From an uncultured Campylobacter sp. (lineage in GTDB: Bacteria; Actinomycetota; Actinomycetes; Mycobacteriales; Mycobacteriaceae): DNA of 5,614 nt. The translations under genes and the position numbers were made by a program. Below the pieces are notes generated by a model, which did no database searches, was not told where the DNA came from, and saw only the letters and a list, made by a program, of their open reading frames with translations. This document shows, in pieces, positions 1-5,614 of this stretch (positions are counted from its first letter, which is position 1; every line of letters starts with the position of its first letter). The stretch lies in contig CALTYW010000145.1 in the NCBI GenBank assembly GCA_943913625.1, positions 1 through 5,614 on the forward strand, written 5' to 3'.

Positions 1-26
1 CCGACCCAACAACTTCAAAAATGATG

Positions 27-68
27 AAAGGCGCTTGCCCCGAGCACACACTCGGGACAAGCGCCTTT
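27..68 (+). terminator. Rho-independent-type terminator hairpin
   Basis: Two 18-base arms (27-44 and 51-68) are perfectly complementary apart from one C/A mismatch (C38 against A57) and enclose a 6-base loop, cacaca. The plus-strand copy is followed by T69, giving a short run of four T (66-69). The minus-strand copy is followed by a looser T-rich stretch (complement of 14-26), so the hairpin could work in both directions. No minus-strand gene ends here from the right, so the simplest reading is that it terminates a plus-strand gene lying left of the window. The short T run is the only weak point. Confidence 0.8.
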
Positions 69-332
69 TAGGCTTGCCCGCACCTCACCAACGCGCAGTG
101 TCGGTTGGGGCTTTGTTTGGTCTGCCTGAAACGGACCCGGTGCAAGTCGCGTCGTCGAAGCCGGGACTTGGCCCACACGCGTCTCCTTGCCACACTCCAT
201 GGGCACCACAGGCCGAACACCCGGCATTCCCGCCCGTTTTCAACACGCAGTCTTCACGATCTACGACCACGAACCCATGCGCGGGCGTTCTTCGGCGGTG
301 GCCACTGCAACGCTTCTCGGCACGTCATCGCG

Positions 333-353
333 CCTCGGTATAGTCGCACGAGG
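333..353. repeat. Inverted repeat spanning the putative -10 box
   Basis: The arms cctcg (333-337) and cgagg (349-353) are exact inverted complements separated by 11 bases that contain the putative -10 hexamer. The placement is what an operator for a dimeric repressor would show. Five-base arms also occur often by chance in GC-rich DNA, and no matching regulator gene is in the window. Confidence 0.2.
339..344 (+). promoter_or_regulatory. Putative -10 element of the ABC operon
   Basis: The hexamer tatagt fits the corynebacterial TAnAnT -10 pattern and is preceded by gg. A start of transcription near 351 would give a leader of about 60 bases before the GTG at 413. No good TTGACA-like -35 box is visible; ttctcg at 314-319 is weak and 19 bases away. 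Poor -35 boxes are common in this group. The call rests on one hexamer and position, so it is tentative. Confidence 0.35.
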
Positions 354-399
354 ACCTACCGCGCTGGCTGAGCTTGGCGCGTCACAATCAATCCGGGAT

Positions 400-406
400 G
401 GAGAAG
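400..406 (+). promoter_or_regulatory. Ribosome binding site deciding the GTG start at 413
   Basis: The purine run ggagaag lies six bases before GTG at 413. The alternative in-frame starts, TTG at 374 and ATG at 398, have no comparable purine run in front of them; the site itself overlaps the ATG at 398. This favours 413 as the true start. Confidence 0.6.
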
Positions 407-412
407 ACAACG

Positions 413-1144
413 GTGAGCAACGCACCCGCTGCCAGAGCGGTCGATCTCAGAAAGACCTACGGTGAAGGTGATACGCAGGTGGTTGCGCTCGACGGTGTGA
501 ACGTCGAGTTCAACAGGAACGAGTTCACCGCAATTATGGGCCCCTCCGGTTCAGGCAAATCGACCCTCATGCATGTCATGGCGGGTCTCGACTCCGCAAG
601 CTCCGGATCGGCCTACATTGGTGACACTGATCTGTCGAACCTAGGCGACAAAGAGCTGACCTCTTTACGGCGCGATCGCCTCGGGTTCATCTTCCAGTCC
701 TTCAACCTGGTACCTACGCTCACCGCAGCTGAGAACATCACGCTGCCGACGGATATCGCGGGCGGCAAGATCGACAAGCCGTGGTTTACGGAAGTCACAG
801 ACCGGTTGGGGCTCAGCCAACGGCTATCGCACCGCCCTGCGGAATTGTCAGGCGGCCAGCAACAACGCGTCGCCTGCGCGCGAGCCCTAGTGTCGCGCCC
901 GGAGATTATCTTCGGCGACGAGCCGACCGGCAACCTGGATTCCAACTCCTCTCGCGAGGTGCTGAGCATCGTTCGGACCGCGGTGGATCAGGACGGGCAG
1001 ACGGTTGTTATCGTCACGCACGACGCCCGCGCCGCATCCTACGCAGACCGCGTAATCTTTTTGCGTGACGGCGACATCGTGGACGAATTGCGCGACCCTG
1101 ACATGGACACGATTCTCGCGATTATGTCCCGTATGGAGGGCTAA
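413..1144 (+). CDS. ABC transporter ATP-binding protein, LolD/MacB type
   Basis: This 243-residue protein is the cytoplasmic ATPase that should power the permease encoded next to it. All nucleotide-binding motifs are present and intact: Walker A GPSGSGKST (residues 43-51), Q-loop Gln95 in FIFQSFNLVPTLTAAEN, signature LSGGQQQR (145-152), Walker B IIFGDEP with catalytic Glu170, D-loop NLDS (174-177) and H-loop His203. The FQSFNLVPTLTAAENI stretch and the short length are typical of the LolD/MacB/FtsE group of FtsX-partner ATPases. The frame is open back to TTG at 374 and ATG at 398, but the GTG at 413 has the best ribosome binding site, and the protein then begins with MSNAPAARAV, a natural N-terminus for this family. 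The stop codon overlaps the start of the permease gene by one base (TAATG), which implies one transcript and coupled translation. The family assignment is very secure; the transported substrate is unknown. I recall a similarly sized pair in Mycobacterium tuberculosis (Rv0986/Rv0987), but have not compared sequences. Confidence 0.95.
   Translation: MSNAPAARAVDLRKTYGEGDTQVVALDGVNVEFNRNEFTAIMGPSGSGKSTLMHVMAGLDSASSGSAYIGDTDLSNLGDKELTSLRRDRLGFIFQSFNLVPTLTAAENITLPTDIAGGKIDKPWFTEVTDRLGLSQRLSHRPAELSGGQQQRVACARALVSRPEIIFGDEPTGNLDSNSSREVLSIVRTAVDQDGQTVVIVTHDARAASYADRVIFLRDGDIVDELRDPDMDTILAIMSRMEG
1135..1140 (+). promoter_or_regulatory. Ribosome binding site of the permease gene
   Basis: The sequence ggaggg lies inside the last codons of the ATPase gene, three bases before the ATG at 1144. 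The spacing is short, but together with the TAATG overlap it supports translational coupling and fixes the permease start. Confidence 0.6.
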
Positions 1145-3699
1145 TGGCTTCCACACTCACTCGGGTTTCGCTGCGCAACATTGCCGCGCACAAGCTGCGC
1201 CTGGCGCTAACTGTTCTTGCCGTTGTGCTCGGCAGCGCATTCTTGTCTGGGGCACTGATGTTCACGAACATGCTGTCCACGACCTTCGACTCCGCCGTGA
1301 ACACGGTGCTGGACGATGTTGACGCGGTTGTGCAACCGGGCGAGGGAGCCTCCGCCTTGTCCAAAGACACAATTGACGCGATCAAGGATGACAAAGAGGT
1401 AGCTCACGTCAACCTGTTCGCCGAGCTGCCGATCGTCGCTGCGACCGAAGACGAGGTGGCGATTCAAACGCAGATGGGCACATCGCGGCTGGGGCTGTAC
1501 TACCCGGAGGGTGAAGCGGTCGGCCAGACTCCCGAAGTCACCGAGGGTGACGCACCTGACGCGGTGGGGGAGATCTTGGTCAACGGCAACGGCGCAGAGA
1601 AGTACGGGGTATCGCTTGGCCAGGAGCTGATCGTCGTTGACAAGGACGGGCGCAACACGTTTCGCGTGTCCGGCTTCTATGAAGATCCCCTTGTGCAGGA
1701 GTCCTCGCTGCGCTTCCTCATAACTGAAGATGCCTATACCGAGTTGTACACGGACGGTACATGGTTCCCCACGGTGACCGTTGACGGTGTGGAAGGAATT
1801 GAGGATCAGGAAGTCGTCGATAAGCTGCATGCGCAATTTCCTGATCTGGAGGTACGCACTGGGCAGGCGCTCGGCGAGGAGATCTCCGAGCAGGTTCGCG
1901 ACGCGTTAAGTTTCGTCAGCTACTTCCTCATCGCCTTCGGGCTTGTGGGTCTACTGGTGGGCACGTTTTTGATCGCGAACACGTTCTCCATGATCGTCGC
2001 GCAGCGGACCCGGGAGTTTGCGCTTCTGCGCGCGCTCGGGGCGTCGCGGGGGCAGATCACGCGGTCGGTGTCGCTGGAATCGTTCATTGTGGGTCTCATC
2101 GGTTCCGCAATTGGTGTGGCGGCCGGCATGGGCATGGTCGCGCTGATCAAGGTCGGCATGAGCGCGTACGGTATGGCGCTGCCCGCCGGGGGAGTGGGGC
2201 TGTCGTGGGACGCGGTGGTGATTCCGATTGTCGTGGGCACGATCGTCACCGTGCTCTCCGCGCTCGCCCCGGCGCGGCGGGCTGGCCAAGTCAAGCCGGT
2301 GGAGGCGATGCGCTCCAGCGAGTCCGCCGCACCGCAGCCACTGAAGCTTCGCACGATCGCGGGCGCCCTCGCCCTTGCCGCTGGGTTTGCCGCGGCGGCG
2401 TACGGCATGGTGTGGACGGATGGGGCGACGAGCCGGCGCGCGGCACTGGTGGGTGTTGCCGCTTTTGCGGTTATTGCGGGCGTGTTCCTCGCAGGGCCTG
2501 CGCTGAGCCTGCCGGTTGTGCCGCCGTTCGGCCGGTTAATTGGTGCTCCGTTCGGAGCGATGGGTCGCCTCGCGTCCACGAACACGCGCCGTAACCCGCG
2601 GCGCACCGCAACCACAGCGTTCGCGCTGATGCTCGGCATTGCTCTGGTGACGGTGATTGGCATGCTGGGCGCGACGATGAAGAAGTCTGTCGACGACATC
2701 GCCAACAGCGAGGTCACCGCCGATTACGTACTGTACGGCCCGGAACTTGGCGCGTTCCCGGTGCCGGCGGATCTCCCCAGCCGCATTGCGGAGGTCGACG
2801 GCGTGGGCAAGGTTGTCAATTACACGCAGTCCCCGATCGCAATCGACGGGGAGTTCGGCCACCAGTTCGGGCCCGTCGGCATGACAGACGTGCTGGGTGG
2901 GGATCCGACCGACCTGTTCGCTCTTGAAACCGTGGAAGGCGACCTGCGTCTCGACGGCGACACACTGATCGTGCCCGAACCGGTCGCGGAGGAACACGGG
3001 TGGTCCGTGGGCGACACGGTCACCGCGTCGGCCCTCGGCGCGACGCAAACCGCCGTAGAGGTGACGGTCGGGGGCATCTTCGCGGAGTCGAACATCTTGC
3101 AATCCTTCGTGCTTGCCCGCGACGCGGCGGAGCAGGTCGCAGCCCCGGGCACCGGCGTTGTGCTCATGGTCGGCGCGAAGGGCGATGGTTCCGTAGACGT
3201 GGAGCAGCTGCGCGCCAACCTCGAGGAAAAGGTGCGCCCCGACATCGTGGTGCAGGTCCGCTCGGCCGAGGACATGGTGGGCGAGGTCGGTGCGTTGATC
3301 GACCAGATGCTGTTCATCCTCTACGCCCTACTGTCGCTGGCGGTGGTGATCGCGGTGCTGGGCATTGTGAACACCCTGACGCTTTCGGTGATTGAGCGCC
3401 GCCAGGAGATCGGCATGTTGCGCGCCGTCGGCTCCCAGCGCCGTCAGATCCGCACGATGATCGTGCTTGAGTCGGTGCAAATGGCGGTTTTCGGCGCCGT
3501 GCTCGGCGTGGCTGTCGGCCTCGGGTTGGGGTGGGCGTTCCTCACGGTGCTCGAGAGCCAAGGCTTATCGACGATCGTCGTGCCCTGGAAATTGATCGCC
3601 ATCATGCTTGGGGGTTCCGTGCTCATGGGGCTAATCGCCGCCATTTGGCCGGCGCAGCGGGCCGCGAAGACACCGCCCCTCGACGCGATCGCAGACTAG
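1144..3699 (+). CDS. ABC transporter permease with two FtsX domains
   Basis: This 851-residue membrane protein is the transmembrane partner of the ATPase upstream. Hydrophobicity read by eye gives ten membrane segments, near residues 16-38, 256-280, 310-336, 356-378, 404-424, 432-456, 490-512, 720-746, 774-800 and 813-835. Two large acidic, hydrophilic domains (about 40-250 and 513-718) should face outward; they correspond to the MacB-type periplasmic domain. Each is followed by an FtsX core of three helices. The halves are an internal duplication: QRTREFALLRALGASRGQI (287-305) matches ERRQEIGMLRAVGSQRRQI (751-769), and ALAPARRAGQVKPVEAMR (373-390) matches IWPAQRAAKTPPLDAIA (834-850). The fused layout means one chain could supply both halves of the membrane part, so a heterodimer is not required. 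Proteins of this class transmit ATP-driven movement to the outer face, exporting peptides, toxins or lipids, or extracting lipoproteins. No MFP/HlyD-like adaptor and no two-component system lies in the window to narrow the substrate. ATG at 1144 is the only start that fits the overlap and the ribosome binding site. Confidence 0.93.
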   Translation: MASTLTRVSLRNIAAHKLRLALTVLAVVLGSAFLSGALMFTNMLSTTFDSAVNTVLDDVDAVVQPGEGASALSKDTIDAIKDDKEVAHVNLFAELPIVAATEDEVAIQTQMGTSRLGLYYPEGEAVGQTPEVTEGDAPDAVGEILVNGNGAEKYGVSLGQELIVVDKDGRNTFRVSGFYEDPLVQESSLRFLITEDAYTELYTDGTWFPTVTVDGVEGIEDQEVVDKLHAQFPDLEVRTGQALGEEISEQVRDALSFVSYFLIAFGLVGLLVGTFLIANTFSMIVAQRTREFALLRALGASRGQITRSVSLESFIVGLIGSAIGVAAGMGMVALIKVGMSAYGMALPAGGVGLSWDAVVIPIVVGTIVTVLSALAPARRAGQVKPVEAMRSSESAAPQPLKLRTIAGALALAAGFAAAAYGMVWTDGATSRRAALVGVAAFAVIAGVFLAGPALSLPVVPPFGRLIGAPFGAMGRLASTNTRRNPRRTATTAFALMLGIALVTVIGMLGATMKKSVDDIANSEVTADYVLYGPELGAFPVPADLPSRIAEVDGVGKVVNYTQSPIAIDGEFGHQFGPVGMTDVLGGDPTDLFALETVEGDLRLDGDTLIVPEPVAEEHGWSVGDTVTASALGATQTAVEVTVGGIFAESNILQSFVLARDAAEQVAAPGTGVVLMVGAKGDGSVDVEQLRANLEEKVRPDIVVQVRSAEDMVGEVGALIDQMLFILYALLSLAVVIAVLGIVNTLTLSVIERRQEIGMLRAVGSQRRQIRTMIVLESVQMAVFGAVLGVAVGLGLGWAFLTVLESQGLSTIVVPWKLIAIMLGGSVLMGLIAAIWPAQRAAKTPPLDAIAD

Positions 3700-3704
3700 T
3701 GGGG

Positions 3705-4061
3705 TCAGCTGAAGCCGCCGCGCAGGCCCCAACGCATGCCGAATGCGGCGGCGACGAGCCCGAAAATGGCGGTGCTGAGGACGTACTTGCCCGCCTCGCC
3801 CCACTGCTTGCGCTGGATTAGCTCGCCGATTTCCTTCGCCAAGGTGGAGAAGGTGGAGATCGCTCCGGCAAAGCCTGCGCCTGCGGCGATCTGCCACACG
3901 CCGGGGAGCGTCACGGCGAAGCCGAGGACGGACGCGCCGATCATGTTGGAGGCCCAGGTGCCCACGCGCTCGGGCAGGGCCCGGGTGAGCGCCCAGCGGG
4001 AGAGGCCGCCGAGGAACCCGGCGGCGAAGACGGCAATGGCGGCGGTGACGGTGCTAGACAC
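3705..4061 (-). CDS. crcB: CrcB/FluC fluoride channel subunit (second of pair)
   Basis: This 118-residue, four-helix protein belongs to the CrcB/FluC family of small dual-topology fluoride channels, which let toxic fluoride leave the cytoplasm down its gradient. Family marks are the GFLGGLSRW stretch with Arg22 in helix 1, the conserved pore Asn39 in GTWASNMIGAS (34-44), and the helix-3 break GFAGAISTFSTL (63-74). Of the usual Phe-box FSTF, Phe71 is present but the second Phe is Leu74. Helix 4 keeps a Tyr (Tyr93) and Ser96 in KYVLSTAIFG, as in typical active subunits. The start is GTG at 4061, preceded by an AGGAGG site, and it overlaps the end of the other crcB gene by 8 bases. The two genes are therefore coupled and probably form a heterodimer. 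The stop lies 5 bases from the stop of the convergent permease gene. Length is normal for the family. Confidence 0.9.
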   Translation of the reverse strand: MSSTVTAAIAVFAAGFLGGLSRWALTRALPERVGTWASNMIGASVLGFAVTLPGVWQIAAGAGFAGAISTFSTLAKEIGELIQRKQWGEAGKYVLSTAIFGLVAAAFGMRWGLRGGFS

Positions 4062-4416
4062 GACGCCTCCTGAACACGTCGCCCGCTACCCAGGCGCCGA
4101 CGCAGAGCACGAAGCTTGTGACCAGCAGGATGAGCGCCCAGATCGCCGAGGTCTGCGCAGCGGCTACCGCGACGGCGGAGAACGTGGTGAAGCCGCCGAG
4201 CACACCCGCGCCGAGGAACGGGCCGGGCTTCAGCCAACCCATCAGGAGGCAGCCGAGGACGTTCACGGCGAGCACGGCGATGATTTCTTGCGGGGAACCG
4301 GGCTGGGCCAGCGACACGAGCGCGGTGCGGCCGAGCGCGCCGAGACCCGCGCCAAGGCCTACTGCGAGGGCGGCGCGCAGCGGGGAATCGGCTGCGTCAA
4401 GGTTTCTGGATGTCAC
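4054..4416 (-). CDS. crcB: CrcB/FluC fluoride channel subunit (first of pair)
   Basis: This 120-residue protein has four predicted helices and the marks of CrcB/FluC: GAGLGALGR with Arg30 in helix 1, Asn52 in LAVNVLGCLLMG, and the helix-3 break LGGFTTFS (73-80), which is better conserved than in its partner. The second Phe of the Phe-box is replaced by Val82 (FSAV), and helix 4 (about 91-111) lacks the Tyr seen in the partner. The C-terminus is basic (RRRR), expected to favour a cytoplasmic location. The start must be GTG at 4416: the stop codon of the upstream symporter gene (4432-4434) is in the same frame six codons earlier, with no other start between. No Shine-Dalgarno sequence precedes this GTG. 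It is probably expressed from a leaderless transcript or by coupling with the symporter gene. Adjacent, non-identical crcB genes are common in Gram-positive bacteria and usually mean a heterodimeric channel. Confidence 0.9.
   Translation of the reverse strand: MTSRNLDAADSPLRAALAVGLGAGLGALGRTALVSLAQPGSPQEIIAVLAVNVLGCLLMGWLKPGPFLGAGVLGGFTTFSAVAVAAAQTSAIWALILLVTSFVLCVGAWVAGDVFRRRRV
4066..4071 (-). promoter_or_regulatory. Ribosome binding site of the second crcB gene
   Basis: On the minus strand the sequence AGGAGG lies four bases before GTG at 4061 and inside the last codons of the upstream crcB gene. It fixes this start and shows that the second subunit has its own strong initiation site, unlike the first crcB gene. 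Confidence 0.65.
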
Positions 4417-4424
4417 GGGGTAGA

Positions 4425-4430
4425 AGTGTA
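4425..4430 (-). promoter_or_regulatory. Possible -10 box for a leaderless crcB transcript
   Basis: On the minus strand TACACT fits the TAnAnT -10 pattern and ends eight bases before the GTG at 4416, so transcription could begin at or next to the start codon. It sits entirely in the 15-base gap after the symporter stop codon. No TTGACA-like -35 box is visible at the expected place inside the symporter gene (around 4448-4453). The hexamer may be chance. Confidence 0.3.
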
Positions 4431-4431
4431 A

Positions 4432-5614
4432 CTACTTCCAGTCCATCTGCTGGTGCTCGACAAAGGCTGCGACTTCCTCCGGGGATTTCTTCAAAAGGGG
4501 GTCGAACTGGAGGTACTCACGGGTCTCCTTCGCCACCACCCCGGACAAAATGAGCAGGCCGATCAAGTTCGGGATGGCCATCAGGCCGTTGGACAGATCG
4601 GAGAATGTCCACGCCAGTTCCAGGTGGGACACTGCGCCGACGAAGGCCATCACGGTGAAAATCATCCGGTAGGGCACGGACGCCCACTCGCCGAACAGCG
4701 CGATGGTGGCGCGCTCGCCGTAGTAGGACCAGCCCAAGATGGTGGAGAAGGCGAAGAAGACGAGCGAAACCGACACGATGAGGTTGCCCCAGTCGCCCGG
4801 TAGCGCCTGGCTGAACGCGCTCGCGGTCATCACTGCGGCCTCTTCGCGGCCCATGTCCCACGTGCCGGCGGTGACGATGACCAGGCCGGTGATGGTGACC
4901 ACGATGATGGTGTCGATGAAGGTCTGCGTCATGGACACGAGTGCCTGACGGGCTGGGTGCTGGGTCTTCGCGGCCGCCGCGGCAATGGCGGCGGAGCCCA
5001 TGCCGGACTCGTTGGAGAAAATGCCGCGGGCAACACCGAACTGGATGGCCAGCATGATGCCGGAGCCCACGAAGCCGCCGGTCGCTGCGGTGCCGGTAAA
5101 GGCATCGGTGAAGATGGTGGCGATGGCGGCAGGCACACGATCCGCCATCATCGCAAGGGCGACAATGCCGCCGGTGACGTAGATGACGATCATGAGGGGC
5201 ACGAACGCGGCGGTGATCTTTCCCACGCCCTCGATGCCGCCGAGGACGGCAGCGCCGACGCAGAAGAAGATGATGATGCCGGAAACGGTCGGGTCGACGC
5301 CGAACGCGTCGCCAAGCCCGGCCGCGATGGAGTTGCCCTGGGCGAGGTTGCCGATGCCGAAGGAAGCGAAAATAGTGAACAGGGTGAAGGCGCCGGCGAG
5401 GAACACGCCCCAGCGGCCGGGCAGCGCGCGCTTCAGGTACACCTGGGGGCCGCCCGCCTGCTTGCCCTTGGCGTCGGTGGTCCGGAAGCGCACACCTAGG
5501 TATGCCTCGGAGTACTTCGACGCCATGCCCACGATGCCGGTCATCCAGATCCAGAACAGCGCGCCGGGCCCGCCGATGGAGATGGCGGTGGCCACGCCGA
5601 CGATGTTGCCGGTG
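4432..5614 (-). CDS. Alanine/glycine:cation symporter (AGCS family), N-terminus missing
   Basis: The reading frame is open through the right edge, so the true start lies outside the window; the GTG at 5595 is an internal Val codon. The 393 visible residues begin with TGNIVGVATAISIGGPGALF, the conserved substrate- and ion-site region near the N-terminal third of AGCS transporters. Numbering from that Thr, further family marks are AGGPQVYL (53-60), NLAQGNS (89-95), GVARGIFSNESGMGSA (193-208), FIDT (232-235), LGWSYYGERA (293-302) and NGLMAIPNLIGL (342-353). Many hydrophobic helices and a hydrophilic C-terminal tail of about 30 residues ending in DWK complete it. Family members are about 450-540 residues, so roughly 60-140 are missing. 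The protein should import alanine, glycine or possibly another small amino acid with Na+ or H+ across the inner membrane; the exact substrate cannot be told. It lies 15 bases upstream of the crcB pair and could share a transcript with it. Confidence 0.93.
   Translation of the reverse strand, partial: TGNIVGVATAISIGGPGALFWIWMTGIVGMASKYSEAYLGVRFRTTDAKGKQAGGPQVYLKRALPGRWGVFLAGAFTLFTIFASFGIGNLAQGNSIAAGLGDAFGVDPTVSGIIIFFCVGAAVLGGIEGVGKITAAFVPLMIVIYVTGGIVALAMMADRVPAAIATIFTDAFTGTAATGGFVGSGIMLAIQFGVARGIFSNESGMGSAAIAAAAAKTQHPARQALVSMTQTFIDTIIVVTITGLVIVTAGTWDMGREEAAVMTASAFSQALPGDWGNLIVSVSLVFFAFSTILGWSYYGERATIALFGEWASVPYRMIFTVMAFVGAVSHLELAWTFSDLSNGLMAIPNLIGLLILSGVVAKETREYLQFDPLLKKSPEEVAAFVEHQQMDWK

Larger units (their letters stand above)
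71..412 (+). other. Intergenic leader region, no gene seen
   Basis: These roughly 340 bases lie between the terminator hairpin and the GTG start of the ABC ATPase gene. Short open frames exist on both strands, but they overlap each other in several frames, lack a convincing ribosome binding site and encode Arg/His/Pro/Ser-rich low-complexity peptides typical of non-coding GC-rich DNA. I found no tRNA-like cloverleaf and no riboswitch I recognise. The right third carries a possible -10 element (339-344), a small inverted repeat around it (333-337 with 349-353), and a possible leader hairpin (360-381). The left two thirds show nothing I can assign. It is longer than a simple promoter needs, so a regulated promoter or a small RNA remains possible. 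Confidence 0.6.

Noticed and set aside
35..465. Overlapping short plus-strand open frames in the leader region (35-343, 105-371, 187-465) that might be small genes
   Set aside because: They overlap in several frames, have no ribosome binding site, encode Arg/His/Pro/Ser-rich peptides with no recognisable domain, and one runs into the ABC ATPase gene.
1920..2717. A 265-codon minus-strand open frame opposite the permease
   Set aside because: It is a shadow of a GC-rich gene: the Ala/Pro/Thr/Arg-rich product mirrors permease codons, and the plus-strand frame has clear FtsX motifs.
3714..3752. Possible terminator stem gccgccgc (3714-3721) with gcggcggc (3745-3752) near the convergent junction
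   Set aside because: The loop is 23 bases, the arms are repeats of Ala/Gly-type codons inside crcB, and no T run follows on either strand.
3736..4431. A 231-codon plus-strand open frame opposite the two crcB genes
   Set aside because: Both minus-strand frames show conserved FluC motifs and coupled starts; the plus frame encodes low-complexity Ala/Glu/Arg sequence with no family resemblance.
4417..4431. Fluoride riboswitch in front of crcB
   Set aside because: The gap to the upstream gene is only 15 bases, far too short for the crcB-motif RNA, and no such fold is evident in the end of the symporter gene.
5593..5595. GTG at 5595 as the start of the symporter gene
   Set aside because: The frame is open to the window edge and the residues before it (TGNIVG) are part of a conserved AGCS motif, so the gene is cut by the window.

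Overview
This window looks like ordinary chromosome from a high-GC Gram-positive bacterium. A Corynebacterium or close relative fits best, judging by protein style, GTG starts, strong GC preference at third codon positions and TAnAnT-type -10 boxes. This placement is an inference from style, not from a marker gene. I see no mobile element, CRISPR array, rRNA or tRNA.

Layout, left to right. Positions 1-70 hold a strong 18-bp terminator-type hairpin, probably closing a gene that ends to the left of the window. Positions 71-412 hold no convincing gene; they form the leader and promoter region of a two-gene plus-strand operon. That operon encodes an ABC ATPase of the LolD/MacB type (413-1144, GTG start) and, overlapping by 1 base in TAATG, an 851-residue permease with ten predicted membrane segments and two FtsX cores (1144-3699). 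Together they should form one mechanotransmission-type ABC transporter (Type VII) that extrudes or releases a substrate at the outer face of the membrane. The substrate cannot be read from the sequence.

The right part is on the minus strand and converges on the ABC operon with only 5 bases between the stop codons. Read in transcription order, it holds a sodium- or proton-coupled alanine/glycine symporter of the AGCS family (enters at 5614, stops at 4432, N-terminus outside the window), then two small four-helix CrcB/FluC fluoride-channel genes (4416-4054 and 4061-3705) that overlap by 8 bases. Two different adjacent FluC genes are the usual sign of a heterodimeric fluoride channel, which exports fluoride passively.

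No undescribed system is evident. The points most worth a second look are the altered Phe-box in both FluC subunits, the first FluC gene lacking a Shine-Dalgarno site but having a -10-like box placed for leaderless transcription, and the near-zero convergent gap that leaves no room for ordinary terminators.
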